Shown here in pieces: positions 44,090 to 54,438 of a stretch of DNA of 64,000 bases (the first letter of the stretch is position 1; every line of letters begins with the position of its first letter). The DNA is taken from NCBI RefSeq assembly GCF_032854445.1, contig NC_088299.1:11279608-11343607 (forward strand), written 5' to 3'. The notes beneath the pieces are model-generated. The model saw only the letters and a program-made list of their open reading frames with translations. It did no database searches and was not told the DNA's origin. This stretch comes from Liolophura sinensis (Eukaryota > Mollusca > Polyplacophora > Chitonida > Chitonidae). Both the position numbers and the translations under genes were made by a program.

Positions 44090-44810
44090 TATTATTGTCC
44101 TTTTTCTATACCATTAGAATTCTGAACACATAGCCTACGCCTGCACAATCAGTATAACGGGGAACAATATTGATGTCAATTCTGAATGGATAAGGAATGA
44201 CAAGTTCTTAGGAATATTAAAGCCAAAATTGGATATTTTTTCTTTCTTACTCGTTTTGAGTGAAAATTGAATGTAATTGTAAAATCATAGTGTCCTACAG
44301 CCTCCCCTGTGTTTTTCTGTAGAGCCCAGTAGATATTTGCCATTATTTCCATCGTTGTGAACTGATGATTAAAACATGGTAAATTTTTGGGGTAAAATTC
44401 TTGTAATATCGTCTATTACAGACATTTCTGTGCACGCAAAGAACGGATATTCGTCTTAAAGCTTACAGTAATCTACAAACACTCAGCTATTCCAATCGTT
44501 GGTCAAGACCCTACTGTCTGGGATTTTTTTTATATTCCGAGGGACTTGCAGAGACATATGTCATCCGTCAGCCTGGGATAAACTGATCCTTCTACCTCGG
44601 CCCCAACCCAATTTACCAGGTGTGAAAGATTCTCAAGGACTCACTATGTCAAGAGAGAGCCGGAAAAAAATGCTACTACAGAAAACAAATCAGCAGACAG
44701 AAAAAAAACACGTGGGACGGGTACAGATGTCCAGGTCGACTTGTTAAGTAGTTAATGAAATTTATTTCGATTTATGCGTCTGGGCTATGGTGACGTGCAG
44801 CCGAATATTT
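44090..44810 (+). pseudogene. Block Q in unit C with exon X2 copy
   Basis: Upstream landmarks match Q1 and unit A (TACCATTAGAATTCTGAACAC, GAACAATATTGATGTCAATTCTGA, GAGTGAAAATTGAATG, TATTACAGACAT). Exon X2 follows TTTTTTTTATATTCCGAG near 44542. The frame HPSAWDKLILLPRPQPNLPG..VKDSQGLTMS is open and continues through NQQTEKKHVG to a stop at about 44747, although the acceptor-side codons differ (RDICHPSAW, where Q1 reads ETYVIPSAW). It may be a divergent but still open copy. Confidence 0.5.
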
Positions 44811-44995
44811 TTTTGGACCATGTGGAACATGAAAATTACGCAGTACATCTTTAATAATGCAAGGTGTTTTTAGATATACGAGTGCGATAGGTCTAGTCTG
44901 GCAGGATGTGGGACATCTTGAACAATTAAGTTCATTGTTTTTTATTCATATGCAACACTAGCTATCGTCTGAGTTTATAGGGTAAACGTGTAGAT

Positions 44996-45165
44996 CATTA
45001 TGGTGGGAGGAAACCGGGCAGAGCCCGGGGGAAACCCACGACTATCTGCAGGTTGCCGGAAGACATTTCTACGTACGGCAGGAGAGGAAGCCAACATGGG
45101 CTTGGTGAGAGACTCCTCGGTCATTGCGCCGCGCTGGCGTGCTAACCACCACGGCCACCTAGACT
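44996..45165 (-). mobile_element. SINE family 1, tail-truncated
   Basis: CATTATGGTGGGAGGAAACCGGGCAGAGCCCGGGGGAAACCCACGAC core through to the tRNA-like head (GCTAACCACCACGGCCACC). The A-rich tail is missing. Confidence 0.9.
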
Positions 45166-45545
45166 TGACACTGGACACAAATTTCGCCGACTTTAAGTTA
45201 AATTCAAAGAGCACTCAGTGAACGTCTACTGGAAGAAAGCGACAGTACCTATAATATACTGATCCCTGAGGTGTGACAATAGAGTTTTTACGGTTAAATC
45301 TAAAAGGAAAAACCGCACCACAGTGCTGGCCACATTCGTTTATGTGAAATATTCTTCAATACGATGTAAAATACCAGTCAAATAAGTAAATGGAAAAGGC
45401 TGGGTTTTAAAGCGTACTTGTCTATATTTATAATGTAAACAACCTGAGGGCATCATGGCGATATTTCCACTTGATTCAACAACGTTACCGCACGTTTTGA
45501 AATTCTTAAACTCAGCAGTAGAGCAACATCTGCGCCTATAGTATA
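45166..45545 (+). repeat. Paralogous block S, unit C
   Basis: AAGTTAAATTCAAAGAGCACTCAGTGAACGTCTACTGG matches 15125-15170 and 22670-22710; CACTTGATTCAACAACGTTACC, TTTTGAAATTC.TAAACTC.GCAGTA matches 23285-23345. A SINE tail fragment is embedded at 45323-45392. Confidence 0.7.
45323..45392 (+). mobile_element. SINE family 1, 3' tail fragment
   Basis: GTGCTGGCCACATTCGTTTATGTGAAATATTCTTCAATACGATGTAAAATACCAGTCAAATAAGTAAAT. Confidence 0.8.
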
Positions 45546-45558
45546 TTGCCTTTTTCTA

Positions 45559-45900
45559 AAGGAGAAGAAAATTTAAATATCAATCAAATACCATTGAAAA
45601 GAGTATGCATTTCCTCGCAGGTGCATGCCATAAAAAATCTAGTAGGATCCGAGTTTACACGAAGAGGCAGGCAGTTTTAACGCATCTCATTGGCTGAGAG
45701 GCAACACACCCCCAGCATAAATTACAGGGTGTTAAAGATCAAGGACGCGATGGACTCAGCGATTTATGCCAGCTTTGCCGTTTTCAGCCTTTACGTGTAT
45801 GGCGAGGAAAAATGGCAAAGTGATGCAGCAAGCACCACCAGATAGAAAAAATGTGCTCTTTTCAGCCTATAGTGTCATGTTTTTAAGTTTTCTTCTCCTT
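45559..45900. mobile_element. MITE with TA target duplication, 342 bp
   Basis: Inverted ends AAGGAGAAGAAAATTTAAA (45559-45577) and the reverse complement with one mismatch (45882-45900) are each flanked by TA. No coding capacity. Unit A goes straight from S to T, so this is a later insertion. TA duplication and size fit a non-autonomous Tc1/mariner-type element; the driving transposase is not in the window. Confidence 0.85.
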
Positions 45901-45949
45901 TAACTTCCTCTCTCCACGTCCATGTTTGTTTTGTCTAGTCCTTACCTCC

Positions 45950-46230
45950 CAGGAGACCTCTTATGGCGATGAAATGGCTATAAGTTTACAACTCCCAATA
46001 CGAAGACAGCCCGACCGTTTCAATTATTATGGACATGATATCGATATGCCAAGGCCAGGGAGTTTCCTTCTTTGGCGAATATTCAGCTAGATTCCCACAC
46101 TCTAAATTACAGAATCTTTCTTCTACTCACCGAAGTCAATTCATATTTTAGAAGCAATGCATATACATATACTACATGTAAAACTACGGCCCTGTAGAGG
46201 CAGACAGCAAAATGGAACAGAATGATTTTT
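45950..46230 (+). repeat. Paralogous block T, unit C
   Basis: GATGAAATGGCTATAAGTTTACAACTCCCAATACG, CAGCCCGACCGTTTCAATTATTATGGACATGATATCGATATGCC, TTGGCGAATATTC and ATTACAGAATCTTTCTTCT follow the T order of units A and B but stop before the CAAACAAAAATG landmark. Confidence 0.7.
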
Positions 46231-46779
46231 AAGCTCAACGCAACAATAAAATACACTTACGCGTGCTCTAAATGTTTCCTATGTATATTTTCCGTCAATT
46301 GTTGGAAATTGTCGGAAATTGATGGAAAAAACATCATCAATGATCTTACTGGGAACACGGAAACAGCCTGTCGCTAACCTCCCCATTCTGACTCCTCCAT
46401 CTACAGAATTGTTTTGTCAACTCTTACCATTGGCGTCAAGACTGCAGGCTACCTTGGAGCCTTAGAAAAAAAAAAGCTTAGGAGCTGAGAAGCTTTTTTT
46501 CCTTTTTTCTGTGTTTGGACACATCTTAAAATAATTATTATGAAATAGAAACCAAAAGATTTCATGTATTGTTAAAGCATTTACAAGTCATGTGTGAGGC
46601 AAAATGAGAGAAAAATCGGTTTTCGCCGGTTACGTGTGATCATCTGTATGCTGTCATGACTATCACACTCTAGTCGCTGCTTTGGTTTGAATCTCTATAC
46701 TATAGTCTTTTACACTGAAAATAATGATCACCCACATTAGCGGTTGTTTCTGGTGTGAATAAAACTTGAGGACTCCTCG
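46231..46779. other. No recognised gene
   Basis: AT-rich spacer with short A and T runs (46466-46510). Nothing assigned. Confidence 0.45.
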
Positions 46780-47150
46780 TGCAGAACGTGGCTGAAGACA
46801 ATTATTTTCCTGACGTTATCTGAAACAAGAAATGAAAAAATTATAACTACCTAATCGTCCCAGTCGATGTTAAAAAGCCTTGCAGAATTTTGAAAGCAAA
46901 TGTCACGAAAAAAAAAAAAAACTTCTACTCTCTCCAGAGATTTAGGATAAGTTCGTTTGTGTAGTGCTATAATGGAGTAAACATCTGAGATTGTTAAATG
47001 TTGAATAATGTAAAACTTGTGGCAGCGTGATTTCGAAATAAACGAAAGGTGATTTCTTCATCATGCGCCTGACTATTATGAAGTTGCGCAGAAACCATTA
47101 AGGCAGTGATAGACAGCTTTTATGATGCACGTAGGCCTGTTATTCAGCGT
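46780..47150 (+). repeat. Paralogous block U, left part, unit C
   Basis: AGATTTAGGATAAGTTCGTTTGTGTAGTGC and GAAACCATTAAGGCAG match 16285-16320 and 16441-16456 of unit A. Confidence 0.6.
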
Positions 47151-47229
47151 TGTGCCGAGTCTTTAAACTGATACTCCAAAATGCCAGAGGGAGTACAAAA
47201 TGATATGGTTCACTCGGATCACATGTTTC

Positions 47230-47890
47230 AGCCTTTATGTCTTTTCTCTCTGACTCTCTACTGCACTCTCTACCTCATTACTCCCTACCTCTCTACTGCA
47301 CACTCTTTACCTCTGTACTGTCTACCTCTTTACTGCACTCTCTACCTCAGTACTCTCATCTGTTTGCCTTTGCCTATGTGTCTTACTGGTAGCACATTTG
47401 GTAGAGCGGCCGCTTCGGGAGCGGTAGATCCAGGGTCAATCCTGGGTCGAGTCACACCTAAGACCTTAAAAGAGAAAGGTGATAGTGCAACAAGTGGTGA
47501 TCTTGCCTTCGGTAAGGCGCCTCAGTGAAGCAGCACTAGATAAAAGGACGGTTGAAATCCGTTCTGCAACAAGAAGGCACATTACATGCATTCTAAGGAT
47601 TCCTTCGTCGTCATATGACGTTAAACCCCAAGCGCTCACTCACTCTATGTGTCTCTTGCCTCTGCCAACTGTTTAACCCTGTACTCTCTATCTCTGCACA
47701 CTAGCCATGTGCTCTTTCCCTCTCTGCACTATATCTCTACCCTTTACCCTGTGTTCTCTTTACCTCCGTGTTCTCTCTATCTGTGTAATCTCTGCATTTC
47801 CTCTCTCTACCTGTATTTAAGTGCTGTCAGTCTCGGCACTCTGTATGTCTAAATTGTACCTTTTATCTCCGTACTGTCTACCTCTGTAGT
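47230..47890 (+). repeat. CT-rich imperfect repeat, split by a SINE
   Basis: Runs of CTCTCTACCTC, TACTGCACTCTCTACC and CTCTGTACTGTCTACC before 47380 and again after 47655. The SINE at 47384-47644 lies in the middle of the array. Confidence 0.85.
47384..47644 (+). mobile_element. SINE family 2, internally deleted, with target duplication
   Basis: Head TGGTAGCACATTTGGTAGAGC and CAGGGTCAATCCTGGGTCGAGTCACACC, then GTAAGGCGCCTCAGTGAAGCAGCACTAGATAAAAG and CTTCGTCGTCATATGACGTTAAACCCCAAGCGCTCACTCA. The TTGTTGAGTACGA stretch is deleted. Flanked by CTATGTGTCT at 47374-47383 and 47645-47654. Confidence 0.9.
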
Positions 47891-47917
47891 ATCCACACGC
47901 GAGAAGCTCACGGCAAC

Positions 47918-47950
47918 TCCCCCCCCCCCCCCCCACCTTCCCACCCCCAC
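47918..47950 (+). repeat. Poly-C tract
   Basis: A long run of C with single A interruptions, then CCCACCCCCACCCGC. Possibly G-quadruplex-forming on the other strand, but only base composition supports that. Confidence 0.9.
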
Positions 47951-49019
47951 CCGCAGTACGGCAACGTCAAAATGAATATCCGATTAAATCAATCCATTAA
48001 GGTTGAATAAAAGACCTTAATGTGACTAGATCGTTCCATCACAATTATATTAGGCCTTAAGCTACAACATTTTTAATTTACACAAACGCAACGCTGGGAA
48101 AAAATATCTAAATGTTTAACACCACAGGAGGCAACCGATTTCTTTATCATTGAGCACAAGAACTCGTCTTAAAATGATTATAAAAACGTTTCTCAGCGTG
48201 TGAGACTAGCGCCAATTTTTTGCATTGCAATATTTCAAAACATGATCTTATTTTTTATATAAATTGCTAAAGCAATTTCTCTCCTGTGTATTGACCTGGA
48301 CATATTCGTCGACGCATAATTTTGTTTCTGAGGTTGGCAAAATAGCTAAGGGCATTCGAAGTGGTTTAATATGAAACGTATATATTATTCTGTACGTACA
48401 TGAAACCAATTAAGGAGATGTTGAAGTTGCTTTACGCAGTTTGTAATTCGATATTTTTATGTTAGGCTTCCTTAACACACCGGCCATTGTTGGGCTGCTT
48501 CCAGCTATATTACTCCTCATTCAGGTTCTCATGGACAAAAATAAAAATGGTTGAACAACATCGAGCGACATGTAACCTCATTTCATTTGCCTTAGAGCTA
48601 AATGTACTGTAGGTTCACGGAAATATTTGCAAAACAGCTTAGACAATAAATTCCTGGTGATCTTTATCTACCTGAGCTTTCCCAGTCATATTTTTCGTAC
48701 ATTGTCTTCGTAAGAGCCGTCCTCAGAAATCGTGGTAATTTGCAAAGAATGTCCTGAAAGCCTTATTTACGACTTTTTTGTGAGTGATTGTGTAATTTAG
48801 TGAATTTACAGTTTTTCTTAAAGTAGGTCTTTCTCATCATTACCGTCATCATATATTGCAAAAGAGGGTGTACAAACATTAATCATCAAAGATAAACTTT
48901 TTAAAGAAATATTGCAAAAAAGCGCATGGAAACAGTAATCATCAAAGCTGAAGTTTTTAATCATATGTTGTAGAAAAAGGTATGGAAACGACAATTTTTT
49001 TACATGACGGCTAAAATAT
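47951..49019. other. No recognised gene
   Basis: AT-rich. Around 48835-49000 a 68-bp-like segment with CAAAGATAAACTTTTTAA / CAAAGCTGAAGTTTTTAA and GCAAAA..GGGTGTA / GTAGAAAAAGGTATGG is repeated about three times. Otherwise unassigned. Confidence 0.45.
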
Positions 49020-49475
49020 TTTGCCCCTTTTCGACAGGGCTCCGTTCCACAGACGTATGTAGACTGACGTGCCGAAGCAGTTGAAAGGCTCAGCAATTTA
49101 CTTGAAAAGAAGTTAATTGCAATGTCCCTCACGGAAGGCTACTCAACCCACATTAGATATCTATGTAATTTGACATCTTGTCTATGATAATCAAAACGAG
49201 AGAATAACCGCCGCACGAGGGCTGTAGAGTGACGGCTTGATAAAAGCTAGAGTTCGCGTGAGATTTACGTACCAGACGAGACTAGGAGCATTCTGGACGT
49301 GACTGTAGAGTGAAAGTTACCTAGAGCAATATCCGAGTATTAAGGTTTCAAACAGGTCATTTATGCTGTTGGGTCAAGTAAAAATCAATCGTTGGATCAA
49401 TTTCGGACATGTCTGTCCACTATTGCATCGTTTTAAACGCAAATATTCAAATGTAACGGTGCACTAATTTTGTAG
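49020..49475 (+). repeat. Paralogous block U, conserved core, unit C
   Basis: ACGTATGTAGACTGACGTGCCGAAGCAGTTGAAAGGCTCAGCAATTTAC, TTTGACATCTTGTCTATGATAATCAAAACGAGAGAATAACCG, GTAGAGTGACGGCTTGAT, CGTGAGATTTACGTACCAGACGAGACTA and GGTTTCAAACAGGTCATTTATGCTG. This is the clearest three-way match in the array (with 17690-18080 and 25000-25490). Confidence 0.85.
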
Positions 49476-49559
49476 TATCGAGATGTCAATCACGACAAGG
49501 AAAGCACTAACCCACCAGTCATTTTAAGGTGTTCAGAGATTGGTCGTCTGGACATAGCA

Positions 49560-49890
49560 ATAAAAGTGCTAACCACCCACCGCCTTGAAAAGCCTCAACA
49601 CAAACATGTGCTAAATAAATGTAAAGTACACATGTTTGTGTTACAAATTAATAAAACACAAACTTATGTTGAACCAAAATGATTTAATTTTTGCATAGCA
49701 TATGCAGTTGTGTTCCCACAATAAAAGTTGTGTAAAACATCCTTGAACACATCTTGTGTTCACTTCTTTCAACACAAGACCTTGTGTGATTTCAACACAA
49801 GAGAGAGTTGTTCAAATATGACATAAGACGTTTGTGGGAGAAAACACAGTTTGTGTTCGTACAACACAAGTGTTTTTTGTGTGTCATCCA
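49560..49890. repeat. AACACAAG-motif repeat element, copy 1
   Basis: Dense AACACAAG / CTTGTGTT words in both orientations. A perfect inverted pair, AACACAAACATGTG, is at 49597-49610 and 49629-49642. A related copy lies at 58140-58340 (AAGTACACA, ATTAATAAA.CAC, TTCATATATGACACAAGAC against TTCAAATATGACATAAGAC). It has no coding capacity; its class is unknown. Confidence 0.7.
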
Positions 49891-50199
49891 GAGTGGAATT
49901 AGTTATGATCTTTTCTGTAACCTGTTTAGTAAATTGCATCTTTTACTTTTTACCGGACATTGAAATCCCTTTATTAACATTCTGTCAAAACTATCTGTGT
50001 TTGATTCAACACCATGAAACGCCAATTCAATAAAGTAATCGGTCGGTTTAAGTTGTCCTTCAAGGACGAACCTGAGCCTGCATGCAGATAATATACACAG
50101 TATCCGTTTTTAAAAAAAATTCAAGTTTGCTGGAAACCTCATGAACGTACAAACCTCCGATGTATGCAACAACGTAAACTTACCTTTAAAGATTTTGAC
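49891..50199. other. No recognised gene
   Basis: Spacer between the AACACAAG element and block V. A 60-residue frame at 49851-50033 is a chance frame. Confidence 0.4.
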
Positions 50200-50880
50200 C
50201 TGTTATCATGAAAATATGTGAAACTATCTTTTATATGTTGAGAGTTTTTGGTAGTCGAGCAAAAATTCGCTTCATTTTCAGAAGGTACATTCGGTATATG
50301 CTTTTGTGCTTCGATATGATTAATTAAAATGTTTCTGGTCAAGGTTACTGCTCACTGTGATAAGATAAAGGCTGCAAACAGGTATTGCTTGTATACATGC
50401 TTCCCACCATTTGATCGTTCTTTGAGTTTCAAAGGCATACGATATTTGCGATGTTCCAGCAAGACAACGTGTACTCACAATGACATCCAATTTCGTGGCT
50501 TTCGTTGAGGAAGAAGCAAGTCTTTGATGACTTTAAAGATTCGAAAGCAGCACCTTGTCACAGGTGGATGATCATTTGCCTGTTTACCAACATGATGATT
50601 TGTGTTTAACTCAGCGTTGCTAAAATTGATGCTTTTGTAATTTAATAAGCAGTTTAACACCTGTCTTGTTCTTTTGTCAGCGCATGATACTCAGCAGCTG
50701 ATTCTCATAGCCGTAAGCGTTTTTAATGCAAATCCGATTAAATTATTATATTAAAATTGAATGTGAAAGGAAGTAGTTGGATATTAACAGTTGGTCTAAA
50801 AAAATGCTGATTAATAATACAAGAATTAAAACAAACACAACGTCACCATATTGTCCACATCTTTTGTACATTGTTGAGTA
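50200..50880 (+). repeat. Paralogous block V, unit C
   Basis: GATATTTGCGATGTTCCAGCAAGACAACGTGTACTCAC, TTGCCTGTTTACCAACATGATGATTTGTG, AATAAGCAGTTTAACACCTGTCTTGTTCTTTT and CAGCAGCTGATTCTCAT..TAATGCAAATCCGATT match units A and B in order. Confidence 0.8.
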
Positions 50881-50979
50881 AATCCTGTTTGTATACAGTT
50901 AATAGTTGCCCATAACTGGTCATGTAAATTCAGAGCGAATATAACTAAAAAACACTTTCTCACTGTCTTTCTTTGAAGT

Positions 50980-51760
50980 AATACTTGTCTCTATGCTGTG
51001 CCGCCATTCCTATCCATACAGATATACCATGTGAGTGTTCCCGTTTCTATCCGTGCCTGTGTTCCTATTCCTGTCTATCTGTGTTCCCATTCCCATCCTT
51101 GTCAGTGTTCCCATTTCTATCCCTGTCAGTGTTCCATTTGTATATTTGTCGGTGTTCCTATTTAAATCTCTGTCAGTGTTGCATTTCTATCCGTGCCTGT
51201 GTTCCTACCCAAATCTCCGATAGTGTTGCATTTCTACACGTTCCTGTGTTACTATCCAAATCCCTGTCAGTGTCCCCATTTTCTATCCCTGTCTGTGTTC
51301 CTGTTTAAATCTCTGTCAGTGTTGCATTTCTATCCGTGCCTGTGTTCCTATCCAAATCCCCGTTAGTGTTGCATTTCTATCCGTGCCTGTGTTCCTATCC
51401 AAATCCCTGTGAGTGTTCCCATTTTTTTATCCCTGTCTGCGTTCCTATTTAAATCCCTGTCAGTGTTCCATTTCTATCCGTGCCTGTGTTCCTTTCCTGT
51501 CTATCTGTGTTCCCATTTCTATCCTTGCCAGTGCCAACATTCCTACTGCTGTCTTTATCTGTGTCCCAATTCCTATCCCTGTATGTGTTCCAACTGATAT
51601 CCATGTCTGTGCTCCCTTACCTATTTCCTACCACTGACATTCCCGTGTTCCCATTGATATCTCTGTCTGTGTTCTTATGCCTATCCCTCTCTGTGTTTCC
51701 ATTCTTATTCCTGTCTGTTTTCCCATTCTCTCATAGGCCTACTTGTACACAAATCCTTAT
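50980..51760 (+). repeat. W minisatellite, unit C (about 24-bp monomer, 47-bp dimer)
   Basis: Roughly thirty monomers like GTGTTCCYATTTCTATCCCTGTC. A dimeric form (TGTTCCTATCCAAATCCCTG / TCAGTGTTGCATTTCTATCCG) dominates 51150-51480. The array opens after a shared flank (GAAGTAATACTTGTCTCTATGCTGTG here, GCAGTAACATTAGTCCCTATCC in unit B, GAAGTAACATTAGTCTGTATCC in unit A). Confidence 0.9.
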
Positions 51761-52619
51761 CAGTGTCGCTTTTCGTAATATCATTTTGATCCACATCTAT
51801 ATTCTCATCCCTATTGCTGATACTGCCTCTTTACGCATTACAAGTGTTCCCTTTCCCTTTCAATTTTGGCATTATATACCGCATTATTATTTCCCTATCA
51901 CTGATCCCGTTCGTCATTTCACGGACCGTCTTCTCCGGCAAAAAGTGACTAGGCCTATTCTTACGTGAAACCTTGAGAAGAGGCTACTCTGCTTACGGTT
52001 TAAAACATGATCAAGAACGAGAAATATAACAGTTGAAATATTCGTTTAGCTTTTGTTTGGCAATAACATCGAACAAATAAAATTGGCCGTTCCGGAAGAA
52101 TAGTCATTTTTTGCCTAAATGGAAACCGTATTATCTTTCTCAAAGGTGAACTACACGGTTCCTTAGCGTGTATCGCTAACTACGTTTCTCATCAGAGGCC
52201 ATTTTTACAAAAAGGGTGAAACTTATACCAAACGTAATCGTCATGACGACTAATCAGTGAAGAAAAGATGTTATGGTAGTTATGTTTTACGTAAAACGGC
52301 CTCTAGGATGTTCATGTAGCTGCTCGTTTCACCAGAAACAAACAAGGCGGATTCTTCTCAGACGGCGAGATACACTGGCGATATTCGCTGCATACCTACA
52401 GGCACACTAGGCGCATTTTCTCTGCGGTCGTTGTCATAAGTTATGTCATGTGACATAGGAAAGCCCGAAACACTTAGAAAATGTCAGAGGTCAGCACAAT
52501 TCCGTATTGCTTAATTGGTCAGTTTGGTTGAAATTCGCTGAAGCAGACACACTATACGTATGAAGTGGAATCGCGGCCTTTTTTTTCTCGAAAAGATCAC
52601 CTGCAAATACAAGACCAAT
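51761..52619. other. W flank and unassigned sequence
   Basis: 51855-51910 (TTTTGGCATTATATACCGCATTATTATTTCCCTATCA) resembles the W flank of unit B (27640-27690). 52340-52430 has AGATACACTGGCGATATTCGC and CACACTAGGCGCATTTTCT, similar to the end of the MITE-like insert at 52655, possibly a second, degraded copy. No gene found. Confidence 0.4.
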
Positions 52620-53460
52620 CCTTACAGAATATGTCCTTACAACAACGATCCTAAAGCCGGGGACACACTAGAGGGATTTTCTAACAATCCGGCTGGTGTG
52701 TCCTCGCCCGCGGGGTTGTAGATCTCAGGCGACCTTGTCCTCTCCGCAATTCGCTCGTATCAAACATGTCCGATACTGGGGAACAAATATTGGGGATTTC
52801 ACTCCAAGTAGTGTGCCCGTTCCACTTTCGGAGATTTTGACAATCGAGCTGACCTGTCAAACAACGTGGAATTGTGTTGACCGTTGACATTTTGCATTTT
52901 GTTTGCGCCGCTCGGTTTACTAAGTCACATGACATAACCTACTGACCACGATCAACGGAAAAATCCGCGTAATGTGTCTGCAATCATGCTACGAATATCG
53001 TCGGCGTATTTCGCGGGTTATTAAATTCGTCCCTACACGTGAAACGATCTGCCTGGTGTGTTTTTGGCATTATAGAATATCCTAACAGTGTATGTTCCTA
53101 CAAGAACGATTCTAACAGAGTATGTCCTTACCAGAACGATCCTAACAGAGTACGTCCTTACAAGAACGATCTCAACAGAATATGTACTTTTAAGAACGAT
53201 CCTAACACAGCATGTCCTTTCAAGAACGGTCCTAACACAGTATGTCCCTACAAGAACGATTCTAACACAGTATGTCCCTACGAGAACGATCCTAACACAG
53301 TATGTCCTTACAAGAACGATCCTAACACAGTATGTCCTTACAAGAACGATCCTAACACAGTATGTCCCAACAAGAACGATCCTAACACAGTATGCCCCTA
53401 CAAGAACGATCCTAACACATTATGTGCCTACAAGAACGAATCCTTGTAGTAACTGAAGTA
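52620..53460 (+). repeat. 30-bp tandem array split by an insert
   Basis: About thirteen units of AACGATCCTAACACAGTATG plus TCCTTACAAG between 53080 and 53460, exactly 30 bp. One more unit (52626-52655) stands to the left of the insert at 52655-53066. Because the period is divisible by three, all plus frames are open and give repeated peptides. Confidence 0.95.
52655..53066. mobile_element. MITE-like insert in the 30-bp array
   Basis: The left end reads GGGGACACACTAGAGGGATTTTC and the right end, reverse-complemented, AACACACCAGGCAGATCGTTTC, an imperfect inverted pair. It separates the first 30-bp unit from the rest. No coding capacity. Exact borders and target duplication could not be fixed. 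Confidence 0.55.
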
Positions 53461-54438
53461 TGTACTTACAAGAATACGTCCTGACTAAAGCGATCCTAAC
53501 ACATTTTGTCCATAAAAGAACCTACCGTGATATACCGTGCAGTTTAAAGGTAACACGAAATCCGTGTCACATAGTGAGGAACGTGGGATCGTATCACATT
53601 AATTACAAGAAGACACCAATCACCACAACCACGGGGAGAGCAATCCATTTCTCTTGATGACTTCTACTCGGGTCTCTTTTCAAAACAATTTACTGATACA
53701 GATGACAAATGAGCTACCACAGGTGAATGTTTTGTTAACGCATTTATTATGGCCAGATTAGCTCGTTCAGGTACATAATACAGATATCCAATCATCCATT
53801 ATCCAGCACGCTCTGTTATATATATTTAGCTGATGCTGATGCGGGTGGATTTCTGGTTAAAATGTTCATGCTAAAGTTTTTCTGGAGGATTCCTCAGAAG
53901 AATCTGATATTATCCGTGCATGTGGATCAGCTGGTAGAGCTAAAGACTGAAGTTCTTTTTGTTTTGTTGGATAATTCCACCTTTTAGGCACCTCTGTCCT
54001 CTGTGATAACTGCTAAACAGGCATCTTAACTTAAAAACACGACCAAAAAGGTCAGGTTGACCTTATCTGCTAACGAGAGACTCTTCGGAAAACTCAAGTT
54101 TAATGGATACAGACAACGCTTGTTTTTTTTTTTCTTTTTAATATAGAGTTATGGATGTTGCCTAAAAATTAAAGTAGAAATAAACTTCTTTGCTTTGTAC
54201 CTAAGGTGTGAATCTAGCTGGCTGCAAACTAGAGCTTCCTCTAGTTCAAGGCCATAGCGGTCAGCCCGAAAATAAAGCAAACGGCTTTGTTGAGGTGAAC
54301 GGTAACAGGTTTCAAAACAACATTGTTGGGAAAATAGCCCGAATTAGGGGACCAATATTTCCCACCGTTAAATGAAAATATACATAATGTAGAGAAATTT
54401 ATGTATTTATCGTCTAGCTCTCTTACTGTATTTATTTA
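53461..54438. other. No recognised gene
   Basis: AT-rich sequence with no assigned feature. Confidence 0.45.

Noticed and set aside
51035-51968. Cys/Phe/Ser-rich repeat proteins of up to 162 residues
   Set aside because: They are translations of the W minisatellite of unit C and change frame along the array.
53039-53456. Long plus-strand frames of 136 and 122 residues with a ten-residue repeat
   Set aside because: They are translations of the 30-bp minisatellite; the period is divisible by three and several frames are open at once.
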